This document shows positions 10,660 to 21,279 of a DNA stretch of 64,000 nucleotides, piece after piece. Every line of letters begins with the position of its first letter. The stretch's first letter is position 1. The notes below the pieces were generated by a model. That model saw nothing but the letters and a program-made list of their open reading frames with translations, did not search any database and was not told the origin of the DNA. The stretch is from Shinisaurus crocodilurus. Its lineage: Eukaryota; Chordata; Lepidosauria; Squamata; Shinisauridae. The stretch spans positions 27,951,140 through 28,015,139 of the forward strand of contig CM037888.1 of assembly GCA_021292165.1 (NCBI GenBank), read 5' to 3'. The position numbers and the translations under genes are program-made.

Positions 10660-11744
10660 GCAAGAGAAGAAGCAGCAGCAGCAGCTCTCTGACCACCAGA
10701 GAGAAAATGCCATCTTGAAAATCAGATGAGGAATATAAGCAACCACCCAAATGTCTGTCCCAAAGATAAATGGAGTCAAGCACATCTTGAAGCCATTGAG
10801 TCTCTCATCCCTGGCTGTGACAATTCCTCATACCTCAGAGGTAGTGGTAGGAAGGGGAAAAAAATCTCCACCTTTCCAGAAACATCATCATTTCCATCCA
10901 GAAAGCAACTGATACAAAGGACCATGCACAGTCAAAAGGAAGACATTTAAACCCTGAGGAAGTTATTAATAGAAGATTGTTTTCAGTGAGTAGCCCAGCT
11001 CTGCTGTTCACTTCTGCCCACATCCTTGGACGAGGTCCAACTGGGACCCGCCTCCTATACAAAACTCTTGACAGATGGGGTGTATGGCTCACCTTTCCCT
11101 GCCATCTAGTTTGTGTTCTGACAATCTGGCATCTAAACCTGAGCAAATGTATGCAGAGCCTGGCGATTCCCTGGCTCCCGTTCTCCCCTCCTTCTCCTCC
11201 TCCTCCTCCTCCTGAGGAAGCTAGTGAGGCATCACTGAAATGTGATGCGTGAACAACGCCGAGTCTAAGGAGAAAATGAGTATGTTTTAAACAAGTCCAC
11301 TGGAAAAGAATTAGCAATGAAACTGAAAAGAGCCATATGCCAATAAGGGGGAAAGTGACTCAAAGTGACACACTGTAATAATAATATAATTGAGTTAGGA
11401 TGAAATTGCGCTAGGATGAAAGCAAAGCAAAGACCGAATGGGAGAAGGTAGAGATGGTGATGACATGCCAACAGGACCGGGATTCTTTCAATTTTCACTT
11501 GCATTTAGATAGTAAAAGTCTCAAGCCATTGCAGGGTTTCAACACAACAGGACTTCCATGAACTGTGAGGAACGACATTAAAATCTTCCATTCCCATGCT
11601 CATCCTTAGATTAGCAGGTGTGGCCATCATTCTGTTGTTTTGTAGGGAAATATCCCCTTTAGAGACACTTATTGACAGGGACTCAGTGGAAGTTGAACCA
11701 GTAACCTGGGTGGATTCCTCCCATGATGGCTACCAGGCTCTCTG

Positions 11745-11775
<31 letters not shown>

Positions 11776-12110
11776 TTTAAAGTTTGAAGGGTTTTTTTTT
11801 AATTTAAAAGAAAAATTAACTGGGAGGTCAGCATGCATACCACAAGAATGGTTGTGTGTTTTGGAAGACAGAACCCAGCTCAGCCTTGTACTTAGGTCCT
11901 TGGGCAAATAAGTTATCTTTTAGCCTCACCCACCAGTTTGACTTCTGGAAAATGGATGTTTTGTGACTGGCCATGGTAGCCATTTTGGTAATGGGAAGCC
12001 AGCCTCTTGGCAGACATTTTGTGAGAGTACCCATGACACTTTCAAGATTCCAGATGTACCTACACACATTCAGATGTACCTACACACTCAGGTCCTCTGG
12101 GAAGAATTTA
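10660..12110. other. No recognisable gene
   Basis: Mostly unique-looking. It contains short CAG-, CTC- and GT-rich patches. The longest minus-strand frame (10835-11317) spans a CTC-rich patch and shows no domain. Confidence 0.45.
11752..11774 (+). repeat. (GT)n microsatellite
   Basis: About 11 GT units. Confidence 0.9.
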
Positions 12111-12119
12111 CTGCAGCCA

Positions 12120-12443
12120 GCCAAAACTAGGCTGACGAGTATTACCCAGAGAGGACCTTTTCTTCTGCTGCTCCCAGATTATGGAATGGCCTGCCGGAGG
12201 AGATTCGTCAACTTAACAGTATCTTAGAATTTAAAAAAGCCATAAAGACTGATCTCTTCCGGCAGGCCTATCCAGCAGAATTTTAGGATGCTTTTAAGAT
12301 GTTTTTAAGATGTTTTAAGATGTTTTATAATGTTTTTAAGTAGTTTTAAGATGTTTTAATAGTACATGTTGTGTTTTGATTAGTTTATGTATTTTATATT
12401 TTTGTTGTTCCCCGCCTCGATCTAGACAGAGAGGCGGGTAAGA

Positions 12444-12491
<48 letters not shown>
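12120..12491 (+). mobile_element. L2-like LINE 3' end with (TTA)n tail
   Basis: Encodes the family end (REDLFFCCSQIMEWPAGGD-like in shifting frames; GGAATGGCCTGCCGGAGG in DNA). A UTR built from repeated TTTTAAGATG follows, then CCGCCTCGATCTAGACAG and a TTA repeat at 12444-12491 that probably grew from the LINE tail. Confidence 0.7.
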
Positions 12492-12780
12492 GGCCCAAAA
12501 AGGTTGTGGACTCCTGAATTTGGTGAGTCTGGGACCTGGCCTTATGATCTACTATAGATTGTGTGTGCCCAGGGAATATATATGGGCATGCAACATTGGC
12601 ACCTGCAATTGTCCAGCAGTATGTAATCTTTGAATTGGCCAGGTCTGGTGCAAGTGTTAGAAGTCTGGCCTTCTATAGATTAATAATCAACACATTATTT
12701 TCTGCCCTTTGTTGACATTGGATTCCAGCCCTAATCAATAAATGGCCCTAACCTCCAGCTACAATTCAAGCCCCAGTTTA

Positions 12781-12869
12781 TTATTTATTCATTTGATTAT
12801 TTATTCATAATATTTTTATACTGCTTAATATACTAAAATCCATAAATGCTTCATATCAGAAATGCAATA
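12781..12869 (-). mobile_element. L2-like LINE 3' UTR, part 1 (split by Helitron)
   Basis: TTTATTCATAATATTTTTAT with an AT-rich tail reads as the reversed 3' end of a LINE; it continues at 13824 after the Helitron. Confidence 0.55.
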
Positions 12870-13276
12870 TCTACTATATAAATGTGAATGTTCGTACATG
12901 TGTACGTGTGTACGTACGTACGTATGTCCGAACGGCTCGCGTGCGTCACATTGGCTCCTACCCGGTTGGACGGATCCGCCCCAAACTTGGCACGCATACT
13001 CCGCATCACCCAAGGACAAAGACTAGCGGGTTCATTTCTCCAAAAAACCCTCGCCGCGCCTCGTACGGCCCAAAATAGATGAGAGCCAATGGCGTCACTT
13101 GGAATGTATGCAGGGGCCATTCAGGAGTGGCTATGCAAATCGCTCCACCGGCATATAGAATGTTGGTATGAACTGCCAGCACAGGGGCCCAATCAGAGGC
13201 GGATATGCAAATCTCTCCTATGTCCAAACAGAATGTTCATATGAACTGCAGCCGGGGCCTACACGGGGGGGGGGGG

Positions 13277-13322
13277 TTCGAACAAACAGTGCCTATAGGA
13301 AAATGACGACTCGGGCAACGCC
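13277..13322 (+). repeat. Internal duplicate of the Helitron 3' end
   Basis: TTCGAACAAACAGTGCCTAT, AGGAAAATGACGAC and GGGCAACGCC closely match 13762-13808, the true subterminal region, but lack the final CTAG. The minisatellite lies between the two. Confidence 0.85.
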
Positions 13323-13740
13323 ATTGTGTAGTCCGGGGGGGGGGAGTAGGGATTCTGTAGCTGGGGCCTACATGTGGGGGGGGGCAGCAGGGAATTCATT
13401 GTTGTGCGGTCCCGGGGGGGGGAGCAAGGATTTCACTGTGTAGTACCGGGAGGGGGGGAAGCAGGGATTTGATTGTGTAGTCCCGGGGAGGGGGGAAGCA
13501 GGGATTTGATTGCATAGTCCCGGGGGTGGGGGGGGAAGCAGGGATTACATTGTGTGGTCGGGGGGGGACAGGGAAAATATTGTTGCATAGTCCCAGGAGG
13601 GAGGGAAGCAGAGAGTTCATTGTGTAGTACCGGGGGGGACACACAGGGAATTCTTCATTGTGTAGTCCCGGGGGAGCTGGGATGTCATTGTGCAGTCCCG
13701 GGGGAGCTGGTAGACCTGGGGGAGCTGGGATCCCAAACAG
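13323..13740 (+). repeat. G-rich minisatellite inside the Helitron
   Basis: About ten units of roughly 38 bp, each like ATTGTGTAGTCCCGGGGG, then a G run and AAGCAGGGATT. Unit starts are near 13323, 13391, 13433, 13471, 13509, 13548, 13580, 13618, 13655 and 13687. It has G4-forming potential. Confidence 0.85.
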
Positions 13741-13823
13741 GGGACAGCTACCTTAAGGAATTTCGAACAAATAGTGCCTATAGGAAAATGATGACCCATG
13801 CAACGCCGGGTAAAAAAAGCTAG

Positions 13824-14310
13824 TAACAATATAAAAACAAGATAAAATAATAAATACTGAAAAACTATACAACAAATTAATATTAAAACAGGGCACTGGC
13901 ATAATCCATTACAGGTCAAGGAAAGCCTGTGTGAACAAATATGCTTTCATGAGGCGTTTACAATGTTTCTCCCTCTTGACCCACATGTGGGAGAGTGTTC
14001 CAAAGGGTGGGTGCCACCCCTGAGAAGGCCCACTTTCATGCCATTACCTGGTGGCATTCCATTGGTTGCAGAATGGCTGGTAAGGCCTCTGTAGAAGATC
14101 TCAAGGGTAGATTGGGGATATATAGTGGAAAGCCATCTGGTCCCAAGTTGTTTAGGGCTTTGTATGCCAAAACTAAAACCTTGAACATGGCTCAGTAGCT
14201 AATAGGCAGCCAGTGTAGTTCTTTTGCCATAGGTGGAATATGTGTATATCCACTGAGCATCCTAGCTACTGCATGAACAACAGAGATCAGGGAAACTGGG
14301 TTGGAGAAAC
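13824..14310 (-). mobile_element. L2-like LINE, part 2 (split by Helitron)
   Basis: Continues the AT-rich 3' UTR, then on the minus strand shows decayed coding blocks equivalent to KALNNLGPDG, LRSSTEALPAI and GVAPTLWNTLPHVG, typical of the L2-group C-terminus in reverse. Confidence 0.65.
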
Positions 14311-14754
14311 AACCCTTCCTATATCTGGATTCAGATATTTTATGTATTTACTTATTTTGATTTGTTTATACTACTTATATACCACTTGATATCATAAGAA
14401 CTCTCCGGGGTTTACATAAGGAATATATAAAATACAATACAAAAACAATAAATGCAACCCCTACATCCAGAATGTAGAACAATCTAAGAGGTCTTCATAT
14501 GAACCCAACTCATGCATTCAATGATCATGTTCGGGGCAGGGAGAAAAATCATATCTGCAGTCCTCAGTGGCCGCACTTGGGAGTTAGTGAGAAATGAGCA
14601 GTATGTGCACACACATCTGTACAAATTTGGCACCCCATTCTCACTAACTGCAAATGTGCAGCTAGATGTGTGATCAGAAAGTGCGCGGGGGGATGTTGCC
14701 ATTAGGAGCCATGCCTTTCCCCACCCCCACACTGTCACCAAATGTATAAGAAGT

Positions 14755-15362
14755 AGGGATGTGTGAGTAATCTGATAGGGGGGTGAAGAATATGGCAGAT
14801 TTTCACAGTTCATTTGGCCCCCAGATTCCGGTTCACCAGCCCTGCACTGGCACCAACTTGCTATGATGCGGGTCGAGCCAGCTCGTGGACTTCTGTCTCT
14901 AACATGGCTGCAGTTTGCGCATTTTTAAAGAAAATGCTAAGGAATTTTGCCCAAATTTGCATACTATTTGCGCAATTTGCGTACCTTTATGCAATTTACG
15001 TAAGTCATTTGCATGTTTTGCGCAAATCAGCACCCAATAAGCACGTGGATCTAGCACCATTTACACAAATCAGCCAATTTTATGCAAATCACAGTAGATC
15101 CATGTGCTTTTCAGGTGCTGATTTGCGCAAAGCATGCAAAATACCGCTATTTATGCAATTTGCATAAAGTTACATAAATCACGTAACATTACTGCAAATT
15201 ATGCAAATAGCGGCATTTGCACACATTTCCTTAGCGTTTTTTTGTTGTTTGTTTGTTTTTTAAAGCACAACTAGCGACCTATCTTAGAGATGGAAGTCTA
15301 CAGAAAAAAGCATGACTTGACCCACTTCTGATCATCATCGAGCTCAAATGAGCCAGACTTCC
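14755..15362. mobile_element. Fold-back element with TTTGCGCAAAT centre
   Basis: Begins GGGATGTGTGAGTAATC. Left arm GACTTCTGTCTCTAACATGG...AATGCTAAGGAA faces right arm TTCCTTAGCG...CTTAGAGATGGAAGTC. The centre is a dense set of ATTTGCGCAAAT/ATTTGCATAA half palindromes. Relatives are at 34813, 48770 and 61500. Confidence 0.7.
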
Positions 15363-15365
15363 CAG

Positions 15366-15508
15366 GATTGATTGATTTATTTGTTGTTTCTTTGATTTAT
15401 AACCTGTCTTTCTTCTTAGGAGCTCAAGGCAACATATATTATTCTCCCCCGCTGCCCATTTTATCCCTACAACAACCCTGTGAGATAGGCCAGGCTGAGA
15501 GAGAGCAG

Positions 15509-15547
<39 letters not shown>

Positions 15548-15646
15548 TGGCCCCAGGAGACCCACCCAGTGAATTTCATGGCTCACTGTGGAATGAAATC
15601 TGGATCTCCCCATTCCTAATCTAACCACCACACCATACTGTCTCTC
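15366..15646 (-). mobile_element. MIR-like SINE with internal (GA)n
   Basis: Reversed SINE: ACAACAACCCTGTGAGATAG core, CACCCAGTGAATTTCATGGC, and a tRNA head near 15600-15646. A GA repeat at 15511-15544 expanded inside the core. Confidence 0.8.
15511..15544 (+). repeat. (GA)n microsatellite
   Basis: About 16 GA units inside the SINE core. Confidence 0.9.
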
Positions 15647-15659
15647 AATGAACTCCTTA

Positions 15660-17650
15660 TAGAATTGTCGCTTTGTCGTTAGCCATACAGTATACTGTTT
15701 CTTACATGGAGGTAGCCCCATTTGCAGAAATATCTGGTAGCCACCAACACACTTATCCTTTTCAGGAGCTGTTTCCCTTTATTTTTAAATTCAGCTTTTC
15801 TCCCTATGCATTCCAATGAATGCCCAGTGCTAATGCATGAATTATATGGTACGCATTGAGGCCTCTTCATATCAGCTATGACTTATGTTGAAACAATGAA
15901 GATAAGAAGAAATATAGCTTTTCAGTTCTGCACATCTTTCATGCTTCCCAGTATAGACTAGTTTTTATTTTATTTTTAGTACTGATACTTTAAAACAACA
16001 ACATCCTTAAAAGTGATAAAGAAGCTGTTTGTCTTTTGCCATTTAATAAAGATTTCTGATTTATTCATTTATTTTGTTTCTTTCTTTATTAAATAATCTC
16101 TGAGTTGTTTTGGCCCAGAAATAGCTCCTAAGGCAAATTACTAGAACAATTACAAAGATTTCTCTCTGCCCTTTTTTTCCAACAAAGCCAATAATTCATG
16201 CTGAGTCCATGATGGTGGGGAGGAGATGTATCTTTTCATTCATTCCTTTTATGGATTTTTACCTCACCTTTCAGTGTTTCAAAAACAGCTTACCTATATG
16301 AAAAGCACCATCAAAATGGGCACACACCCCTCCAGGCACACACAATTCAGTACTGTTTCGTGATCATTGTGAGAGGGCTGAGAAACAATTTAATTCTTAG
16401 AGTGATCCCTGATTGGCTAGGAGATCACACACAGATGACACATCACCCAAACTTAGTGTTATCAGCACATAGTTAATTCTGATTGCCCACACAGCATTGT
16501 GGCTGGGTTATAGTCAGTACATTAGTCCTGACTGGCTGGGATTACTCAGTGAATGAAACAAAGTAAAATGACTTGCAAAGCAGTCTGGAACTGCATTAAA
16601 TAATAAAATACACAGCAATAAGAAAGAGGAGGTGGAAAACAGTGGTTTTGAACACTTGTTAACAGCTATGAAACAAAAAGCAAAATTTCACTCCTTCTGA
16701 GGCAAAATTCAAACCTGGAGAATATTCAGTTCAACTCTACCAATAATTTAATAATCACAGTATAAGAGGGAAACAAACACCACTGAAAAATTAGGGTTGC
16801 AACATTTACTAAATGAACTGATTAGAATAATTGATTAATCCTCCTCCTTAATTGTGAAAAGATGCCCCTAATTAATCGGGGTTAATAAATGTTAAGTACT
16901 TTAGTACAAGAACTTACAAAAGCTGTGGGTGGATGGCAGAAGTATGTTACAAGAGGCATTCCTACTTCTCTCACACATAGGAGAGAATGCCATTACTAAG
17001 AAAACAGTGCTAACAAGAGAAGAAAGTTGATTTCCTTCAGAGCCATAGTTTTGTGCACATGCAAATTTATGCAGATTTAAAAATTTAATTAATCAATTAA
17101 AACTTGTATGGAAACTGAAAGTGCTACATTCCTAGATGAGAGGAGAAGGCCTGGAAGCTGGTTTAAGCCAGAGATATACTGCATGAGCCAGAGCTTGTCA
17201 AAGTTCATTTAGAATGCTTTGAATAAGCACATCCGCTTTGAATTATAAATAAAGGGGGCAGTAATTTGCATAGATTAGGATTGTTCACATTTATCAGTTG
17301 CTGGCATTTAAAGAACTCCCAAATTCTTGATAATAGTATCTCTTTGTAGTGAAGGATTGATGGTAGGAGTGAAAAAAATCCAATGCATTCAAAAGCCGCA
17401 GATGAGAGAAACCCAAGCCGTCCAGATCTAAACTGAGATACCATTAGTGACTCTCATAAATCAAATCATTTTTATAGCAAGGATGCCGTTGAATTACCAT
17501 CTGGACTTTTTAACCTCGGTATCTATTTCCGAACCCTCCTGTAATAGTGAAAGTAGACTTAACCCTTCCTTTCATCTCCATGACTCTGCCTGGATTCCAG
17601 TTCTCATTTGAGAGAAATTATCTAGGTGTTTTTGTTTTGGAAATAAATAA
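15660..17650. other. Unique-looking AT-rich stretch
   Basis: No gene found. 16780-17100 contains GGGTTGCAACATTTACTAAA and inverted TTGATTAATC / AATTAATCAATT motifs, perhaps an old MITE. 17200-17460 is repeat-free with an octamer-like AATTTGCATAG, a possible conserved element. Confidence 0.4.
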
Positions 17651-17653
17651 ATA

Positions 17654-17739
17654 AGGAAGGAAGGAAGGAAGGAAGGAAGGGACCTGATGTCACATATGGA
17701 ATAAGGGTGGGAAGGCCATGGGACTCCTGAGAGAGAGAA

Positions 17740-17780
<41 letters not shown>
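17654..17780 (+). repeat. (GGAA)n and (GA)n microsatellites
   Basis: A GGAA run is at 17654-17681 and GA/GAAA-rich tracts at 17728-17780. Confidence 0.9.
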
Positions 17781-17781
<1 letters not shown>

Positions 17782-18158
17782 CATCGTAAGAGAAATGAAT
17801 TATGTTCTGTCTTGCATAAAGACTATTGGAAGCAAAGATGTAAAATGAAGGAAGTGGGAGGGGGGCAAAAGGGATGGTTTTAATTAAAAAGAAGGGCACA
17901 GGGAAAATCCAAGGACAATATAAGAAACATAAAGCCTGAAGCAAAAGATTTCACTGGCTATTTCAAATCAGCTTCAGCTTTCCTCATCTCTCTTGTCTAC
18001 CCATTCTGTCTTCCAATTTTACTTTCACTCTCAGATTCCTCCTTCCGGTCTTCTTCTTTCATGTCCAGGAAAATTTCCTCTCTATTCTTTAGCTTCCACC
18101 CACCATTTCCCTTGGCCACTGCCTCTATAGCAAGGGTGCCAAAACTCAGGCCTAGGGG

Positions 18159-18858
18159 CAGGGATGGGGACTCAGACTCCAGGACTCGACTCGTGAGTCG
18201 GACTGAGTCCCCCCTCTGACTCGAGTCACACTCGAGTCCCAATATTTTTAATGGGACTCGAGACTCGACTCGGGACTCGAGACCAAGGACTCATGTTCCA
18301 AAATCGTGTTCCTCAAATGCAACATGGATAGGTTCTAGGAAGTACAGCAAGTTTATTTTTTAAAATCATTTTCCTAAAATGCAACCTTTCAGACATTTTG
18401 GGTTTGGCTGCCTCTGCCTGCCTGTTTGGGGTTCCCTGCCTCCTCTGTCTGCCTGGTCTCTTCTTAACCAGTTCCACAGTTTGAATTGTCCAAGACAAAG
18501 GCCTCTGCCTGCCTGCTTTGGGGTTCCCTGCCTCCTCTGCCTGCCTGGTTATTTTGGGTTTGTCTGCCTGGTGCCTGGTCTTCTTGTCAAAATCAGTGGC
18601 AGAGTTTTGAGATAAAAAGGCACACTTGTGCCTAGAATTTATTTAAGCCACACATCCATCTGAAGTAGCCTTATTTTGTTGGGAAAAAACCCATTGATTT
18701 TAATAGGGACTCGTGGAGTCAGCTTTGGGAGTGACTCGGGACTCAGGACTCATGAGTCACCATTTTGGACCAAGGACTTGGACTCGGACTCAAGACTCGG
18801 GTCCAAAGACTCATGACTCGACTTGTGACTCGAGACCAAGGACTCTTCAACATCCCTG
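18159..18858 (-). mobile_element. hAT element with GAGTC/GACTC arrays, copy 1
   Basis: Ends CAGGGATGGGG and CATCCCTG, with an exact 8-bp TSD CCTAGGGG at 18151-18158 and 18859-18866. Both ends are packed with GACTC/GAGTC pentamers, often CTCGAGTC. The middle holds CTGCCTGCCTG blocks. There is no transposase frame. The same element in the other orientation is at 42002-42671. Confidence 0.95.
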
Positions 18859-18874
18859 CCTAGGGGCCAAACCT

Positions 18875-19117
18875 TGGAGGAGAAGGCCATCGGTGGCTAC
18901 TAGTCCTGATTGGCTCTATGCTTACTCCAGTATCAGAGGCATTATGCCCAAGTACTCCAGTTGCTTGGGAACATGGGTGGGAGGGTGCTGTTGCATTCAT
19001 GTCTTGCTTGTGGGATCCTGTGGGCAGCTGGGCAGCCGCTGTGTGAACAGAATGTTGGACTAGATGGACCCTTGGTCTGATCCAGCATCAGGGCTCTTCT
19101 TGTGTTCTTATGTTCTT
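18875..19117 (+). mobile_element. CR1 LINE 3' end (TTCTTATG tail)
   Basis: Contains GGAGAAGGCCATCG, ACTAGTCCTGATTGGC, CTTGGGAACATGGGTGGGAG, GACTAGATGGACCCTTGGTC and ends TGTTCTTATGTTCTTA. The octamer tail is a CR1 hallmark. Copies are also at 34058, 45566 and 59803. Confidence 0.85.
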
Positions 19118-19589
19118 AAACCAAGTCCACCTAGGGTCCCAATCTGGCCCTCTGCTGTTCCCATGGCTTCCAATCATTGGGTGGTTTCCAAGCTTTTGCA
19201 TTTCCCCCCCTCCTTTCTAAAAAGTCAAAATGCCTCTCCTAAGGCTTAGTTACTGGCAGTAAGAGCTTTAAGCTAAAATATGCATGCATTTTTAGGAGTT
19301 TGGGCCCCGTCCCTTCCCCCCCCCGCCATTGGAATGCAGCCTCCAAGTGCTTCTTGTAAATGGAATTCAGCCGAAAGGGGTTCAACACGCCTTCTCTCTA
19401 GGATTAGAGGAGTAGCTCAGCCAATGGCAGTGAAAGGTCCTTTTTTCCTAGCCCTCTGTGACTTGGGGGCAGTTCAGCCAGTCACGGTGAGAAGCTTCTC
19501 CCACACATAGCATGAAAGGGTAGCATCAATAAACATGGCAACAAGGGGAGGGAATGTCCCAAAATGGTGCAAGTGAAAGGATTCCAGTT

Positions 19590-19795
19590 AGGGACACAGG
19601 AAGCTGCCTTACTGTGAGTCAGACCATTGGTCCATCTAGCCCAGTGTTGTCGGCGCCAAGTGGCAGCAATGGCTCTCCAGGGTTTCAGGCAGAAGATTTT
19701 CTAGCCCTTCCTGGAGGTACCGGGGATCAAGTCTGGGACCTTCTGCCTGCAAAGCAGGGGTTCTACTACTGAGCTACAGCTCCTCCCTTGATTGT
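19590..19795 (-). mobile_element. tRNA-Ala-like SINE with CR1-type end
   Basis: On the minus strand: GCTCAGTAGTAGAACCCC head, GCAGGCAGAAGGTCCCAGAC with a degraded B box, middle block, then CTGACTCACAGTAAGGCAGC and CTTCCTGTGTCC. This is a nearly full-length reversed copy of the family at 36013. Confidence 0.8.
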
Positions 19796-19844
19796 ACTGT
19801 CTCCCGCACAAACCTTTCTTCAGGGAAATGACTTAAAAGATTGA

Positions 19845-20155
19845 CACGGCCCGCAAGGTCACATCTACCCGGGGCCCATTAAAATATGGACCTTCCTCCC
19901 AAGTGAGGTCAGGTTGGATGGATCCATCCCTATAAAAATTTTAAACGATCAGTAAAGACTGCACTGTTTCGCTGGGATGTTGATGGATTTTAATATTGTT
20001 CTGGCTTATTTTAAAGAATGCTTTGTTTCTGCTTGTATTCTGTTGTGATTTTACTGTATTATCGTACTGTTGTTTTCAATTGTACGTCATTTTGAGGGTC
20101 CTGGTGGTCAGCAAAGTGATTTATAAAGGCTTTTAAAGAAATAAACCCTATGAGG
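19845..20155 (+). mobile_element. L2-like LINE 3' end, diverged
   Basis: Residual C-terminal codons around ACGATCAGTAAAGACTGC are followed by a T-rich UTR, ATTTTGAGGGTCCTGGTGG and an AAATAAA tail. Confidence 0.55.
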
Positions 20156-20201
20156 GTAGCCCTGTGTCAGACTTCACCCATGACTGCTACGTACCATAGC
20201 A

Positions 20202-20338
20202 CAGGGGTGGGCAACTCGTGGCCCTCCAGATGCTTTGCTCTAGCACTCCCGTTGTTTATCACCAGCTAACTCTGCTGGCTAGGCCTGATGGGATTTGTAA
20301 GCCAAAACATCTGGAGGACCACAAGTTGCCCACCCCTG
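20202..20338. mobile_element. hAT MITE (CAGGGGTGGGCAACT family)
   Basis: Left CAGGGGTGGGCAACTCGTGG and right CCACAAGTTGCCCACCCCTG are inverted. A degraded 8-bp duplication may be present (CCATAGCA / CAGCAGCA). Another copy is at 39192-39330. Confidence 0.85.
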
Positions 20339-20734
20339 CAGCAGCAGTTTGCATTCTAAATATCTGGCCAGTTCATCCATTCCAGACAGCAGAGCTGCTG
20401 ACAGTCACTGTGGACAATACTGGGTGGGAAGGGCCAGTGGTCTGACATGGTAAGAGACACTTTTCAAGATTGTTTAGCAAGCCTCCTGGGACACCTAGAT
20501 AGGCTTTGTATCTGCTGTCCAAGGCCTTCACATGAAAAGGTTGCTGGTTGAAATCTCCAGGAAATCCTTGTCTGGTTTTCCATTGCTGCCTGCCCCACTA
20601 GAACCTGCCTCTTTGCCCCCATTCTTGGATAGTTGGAATCATCACCATTGGTACGCTATCTGAAGTTCAAGTCCTTGCTTGGTTGATGTCTTGGTTTCTT
20701 GGGGTGTTATCCTTCAAACATTGCTGGAGTTACC

Positions 20735-20938
20735 TCAGCATATGGAGTTGTCTCATACCAAGTCAGACTGGATCCATCTAGCCTTGTCTGACTGGCAGCA
20801 GCTTGCCAAAATGCAAATTCTCAGGCTCAAGTATTCCCCAACCCTGTTCACCTGAATCCTTTAAGTGGAGATGCAAGGGTTGAACCCAGGACCTTCTCTA
20901 TGCAAAGAATGTGCTCTAACACTGAGCGCCAGCCCTTC
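20735..20938 (-). mobile_element. tRNA-Ala-like SINE, diverged
   Basis: On the minus strand: a CAGTGTTAGAGCACATTCTT head, GAAGGTCCTGGGTTCAACCC (a good B box) and a 3' end with CTGACTTGGTATGAGACA. Full-length, with a diverged centre. Confidence 0.75.
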
Positions 20939-20979
20939 TTTGCTTGGAAACTCTGAGATGTGTGTTGCTCTTGGGAACT

Positions 20980-21106
20980 TTTTTTATTACCCTTTTTTTG
21001 TACTATGTACTATGACCCTGGGAACAATGATACATCTTATTTATTTATTAGATTTATTAGGTGCCTTATAAAACAGATTCTCTTGCCGTTGCAGAAATTA
21101 TAAAAT
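20980..21106 (+). repeat. Near-identical local duplicate, copy A
   Basis: Matches 22886-23011 almost base for base. Shared blocks include CCTGGGAACAATGATACATC and ACAGATTCTCTTGCCGTTGC. Differences: an extra TACTATG in copy A and one extra TTTA in copy B. Confidence 0.9.
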
Positions 21107-21176
21107 CGGCTTATGTATCGGCTTATGCTGGGATTCCTGTGGTCAACTCTGGGGACAGGGTCCTAACGGCAGCTGT

Positions 21177-21270
21177 CCACAACCTGGCGCTCTCCAGATG
21201 TGTTGGACTACAACTCCCATCATTGGGTTGGGAGTAGCCATTCAACACAACTGGAGGGCACCAGGTCGGG
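21177..21270. mobile_element. MITE (GGACTACAACTCCCATCAT type)
   Basis: ACAACCTGGCGCTCTCCAGA at the left faces CTGGAGGGCACCAGGTCGGG at the right. A short hairpin element related to the half copies at 26512-26572 and 62140-62203. Confidence 0.65.
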
Positions 21271-21279
21271 GGAGGCTGT

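Larger units (their letters stand above)
12870..13823 (+). mobile_element. Non-autonomous Helitron, 954 bp
   Basis: Starts TCTACTATATAAATG and ends AAAAAAAGCTAG, with A before and T after, so it sits between A and T without target duplication. A 3' stem-loop is formed by ACCC and GGGT around TGCAACGCC (about 13792-13812), ten bases before CTAG. These are the defining Helitron ends. A TACG run lies at 12902-12922, and a G-rich minisatellite fills 13323-13740. No Rep/helicase is encoded. Confidence 0.9.

Noticed and set aside
12851..13120. Open frames on both strands at 12.8-13.8 kb
   Set aside because: They lie within the Helitron and its minisatellite and show no Rep or helicase motifs.
13323..13740. 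Regular ~38-bp units considered as a CRISPR array
   Set aside because: Units are contiguous G-rich minisatellite copies without unique spacers, in a eukaryotic context.
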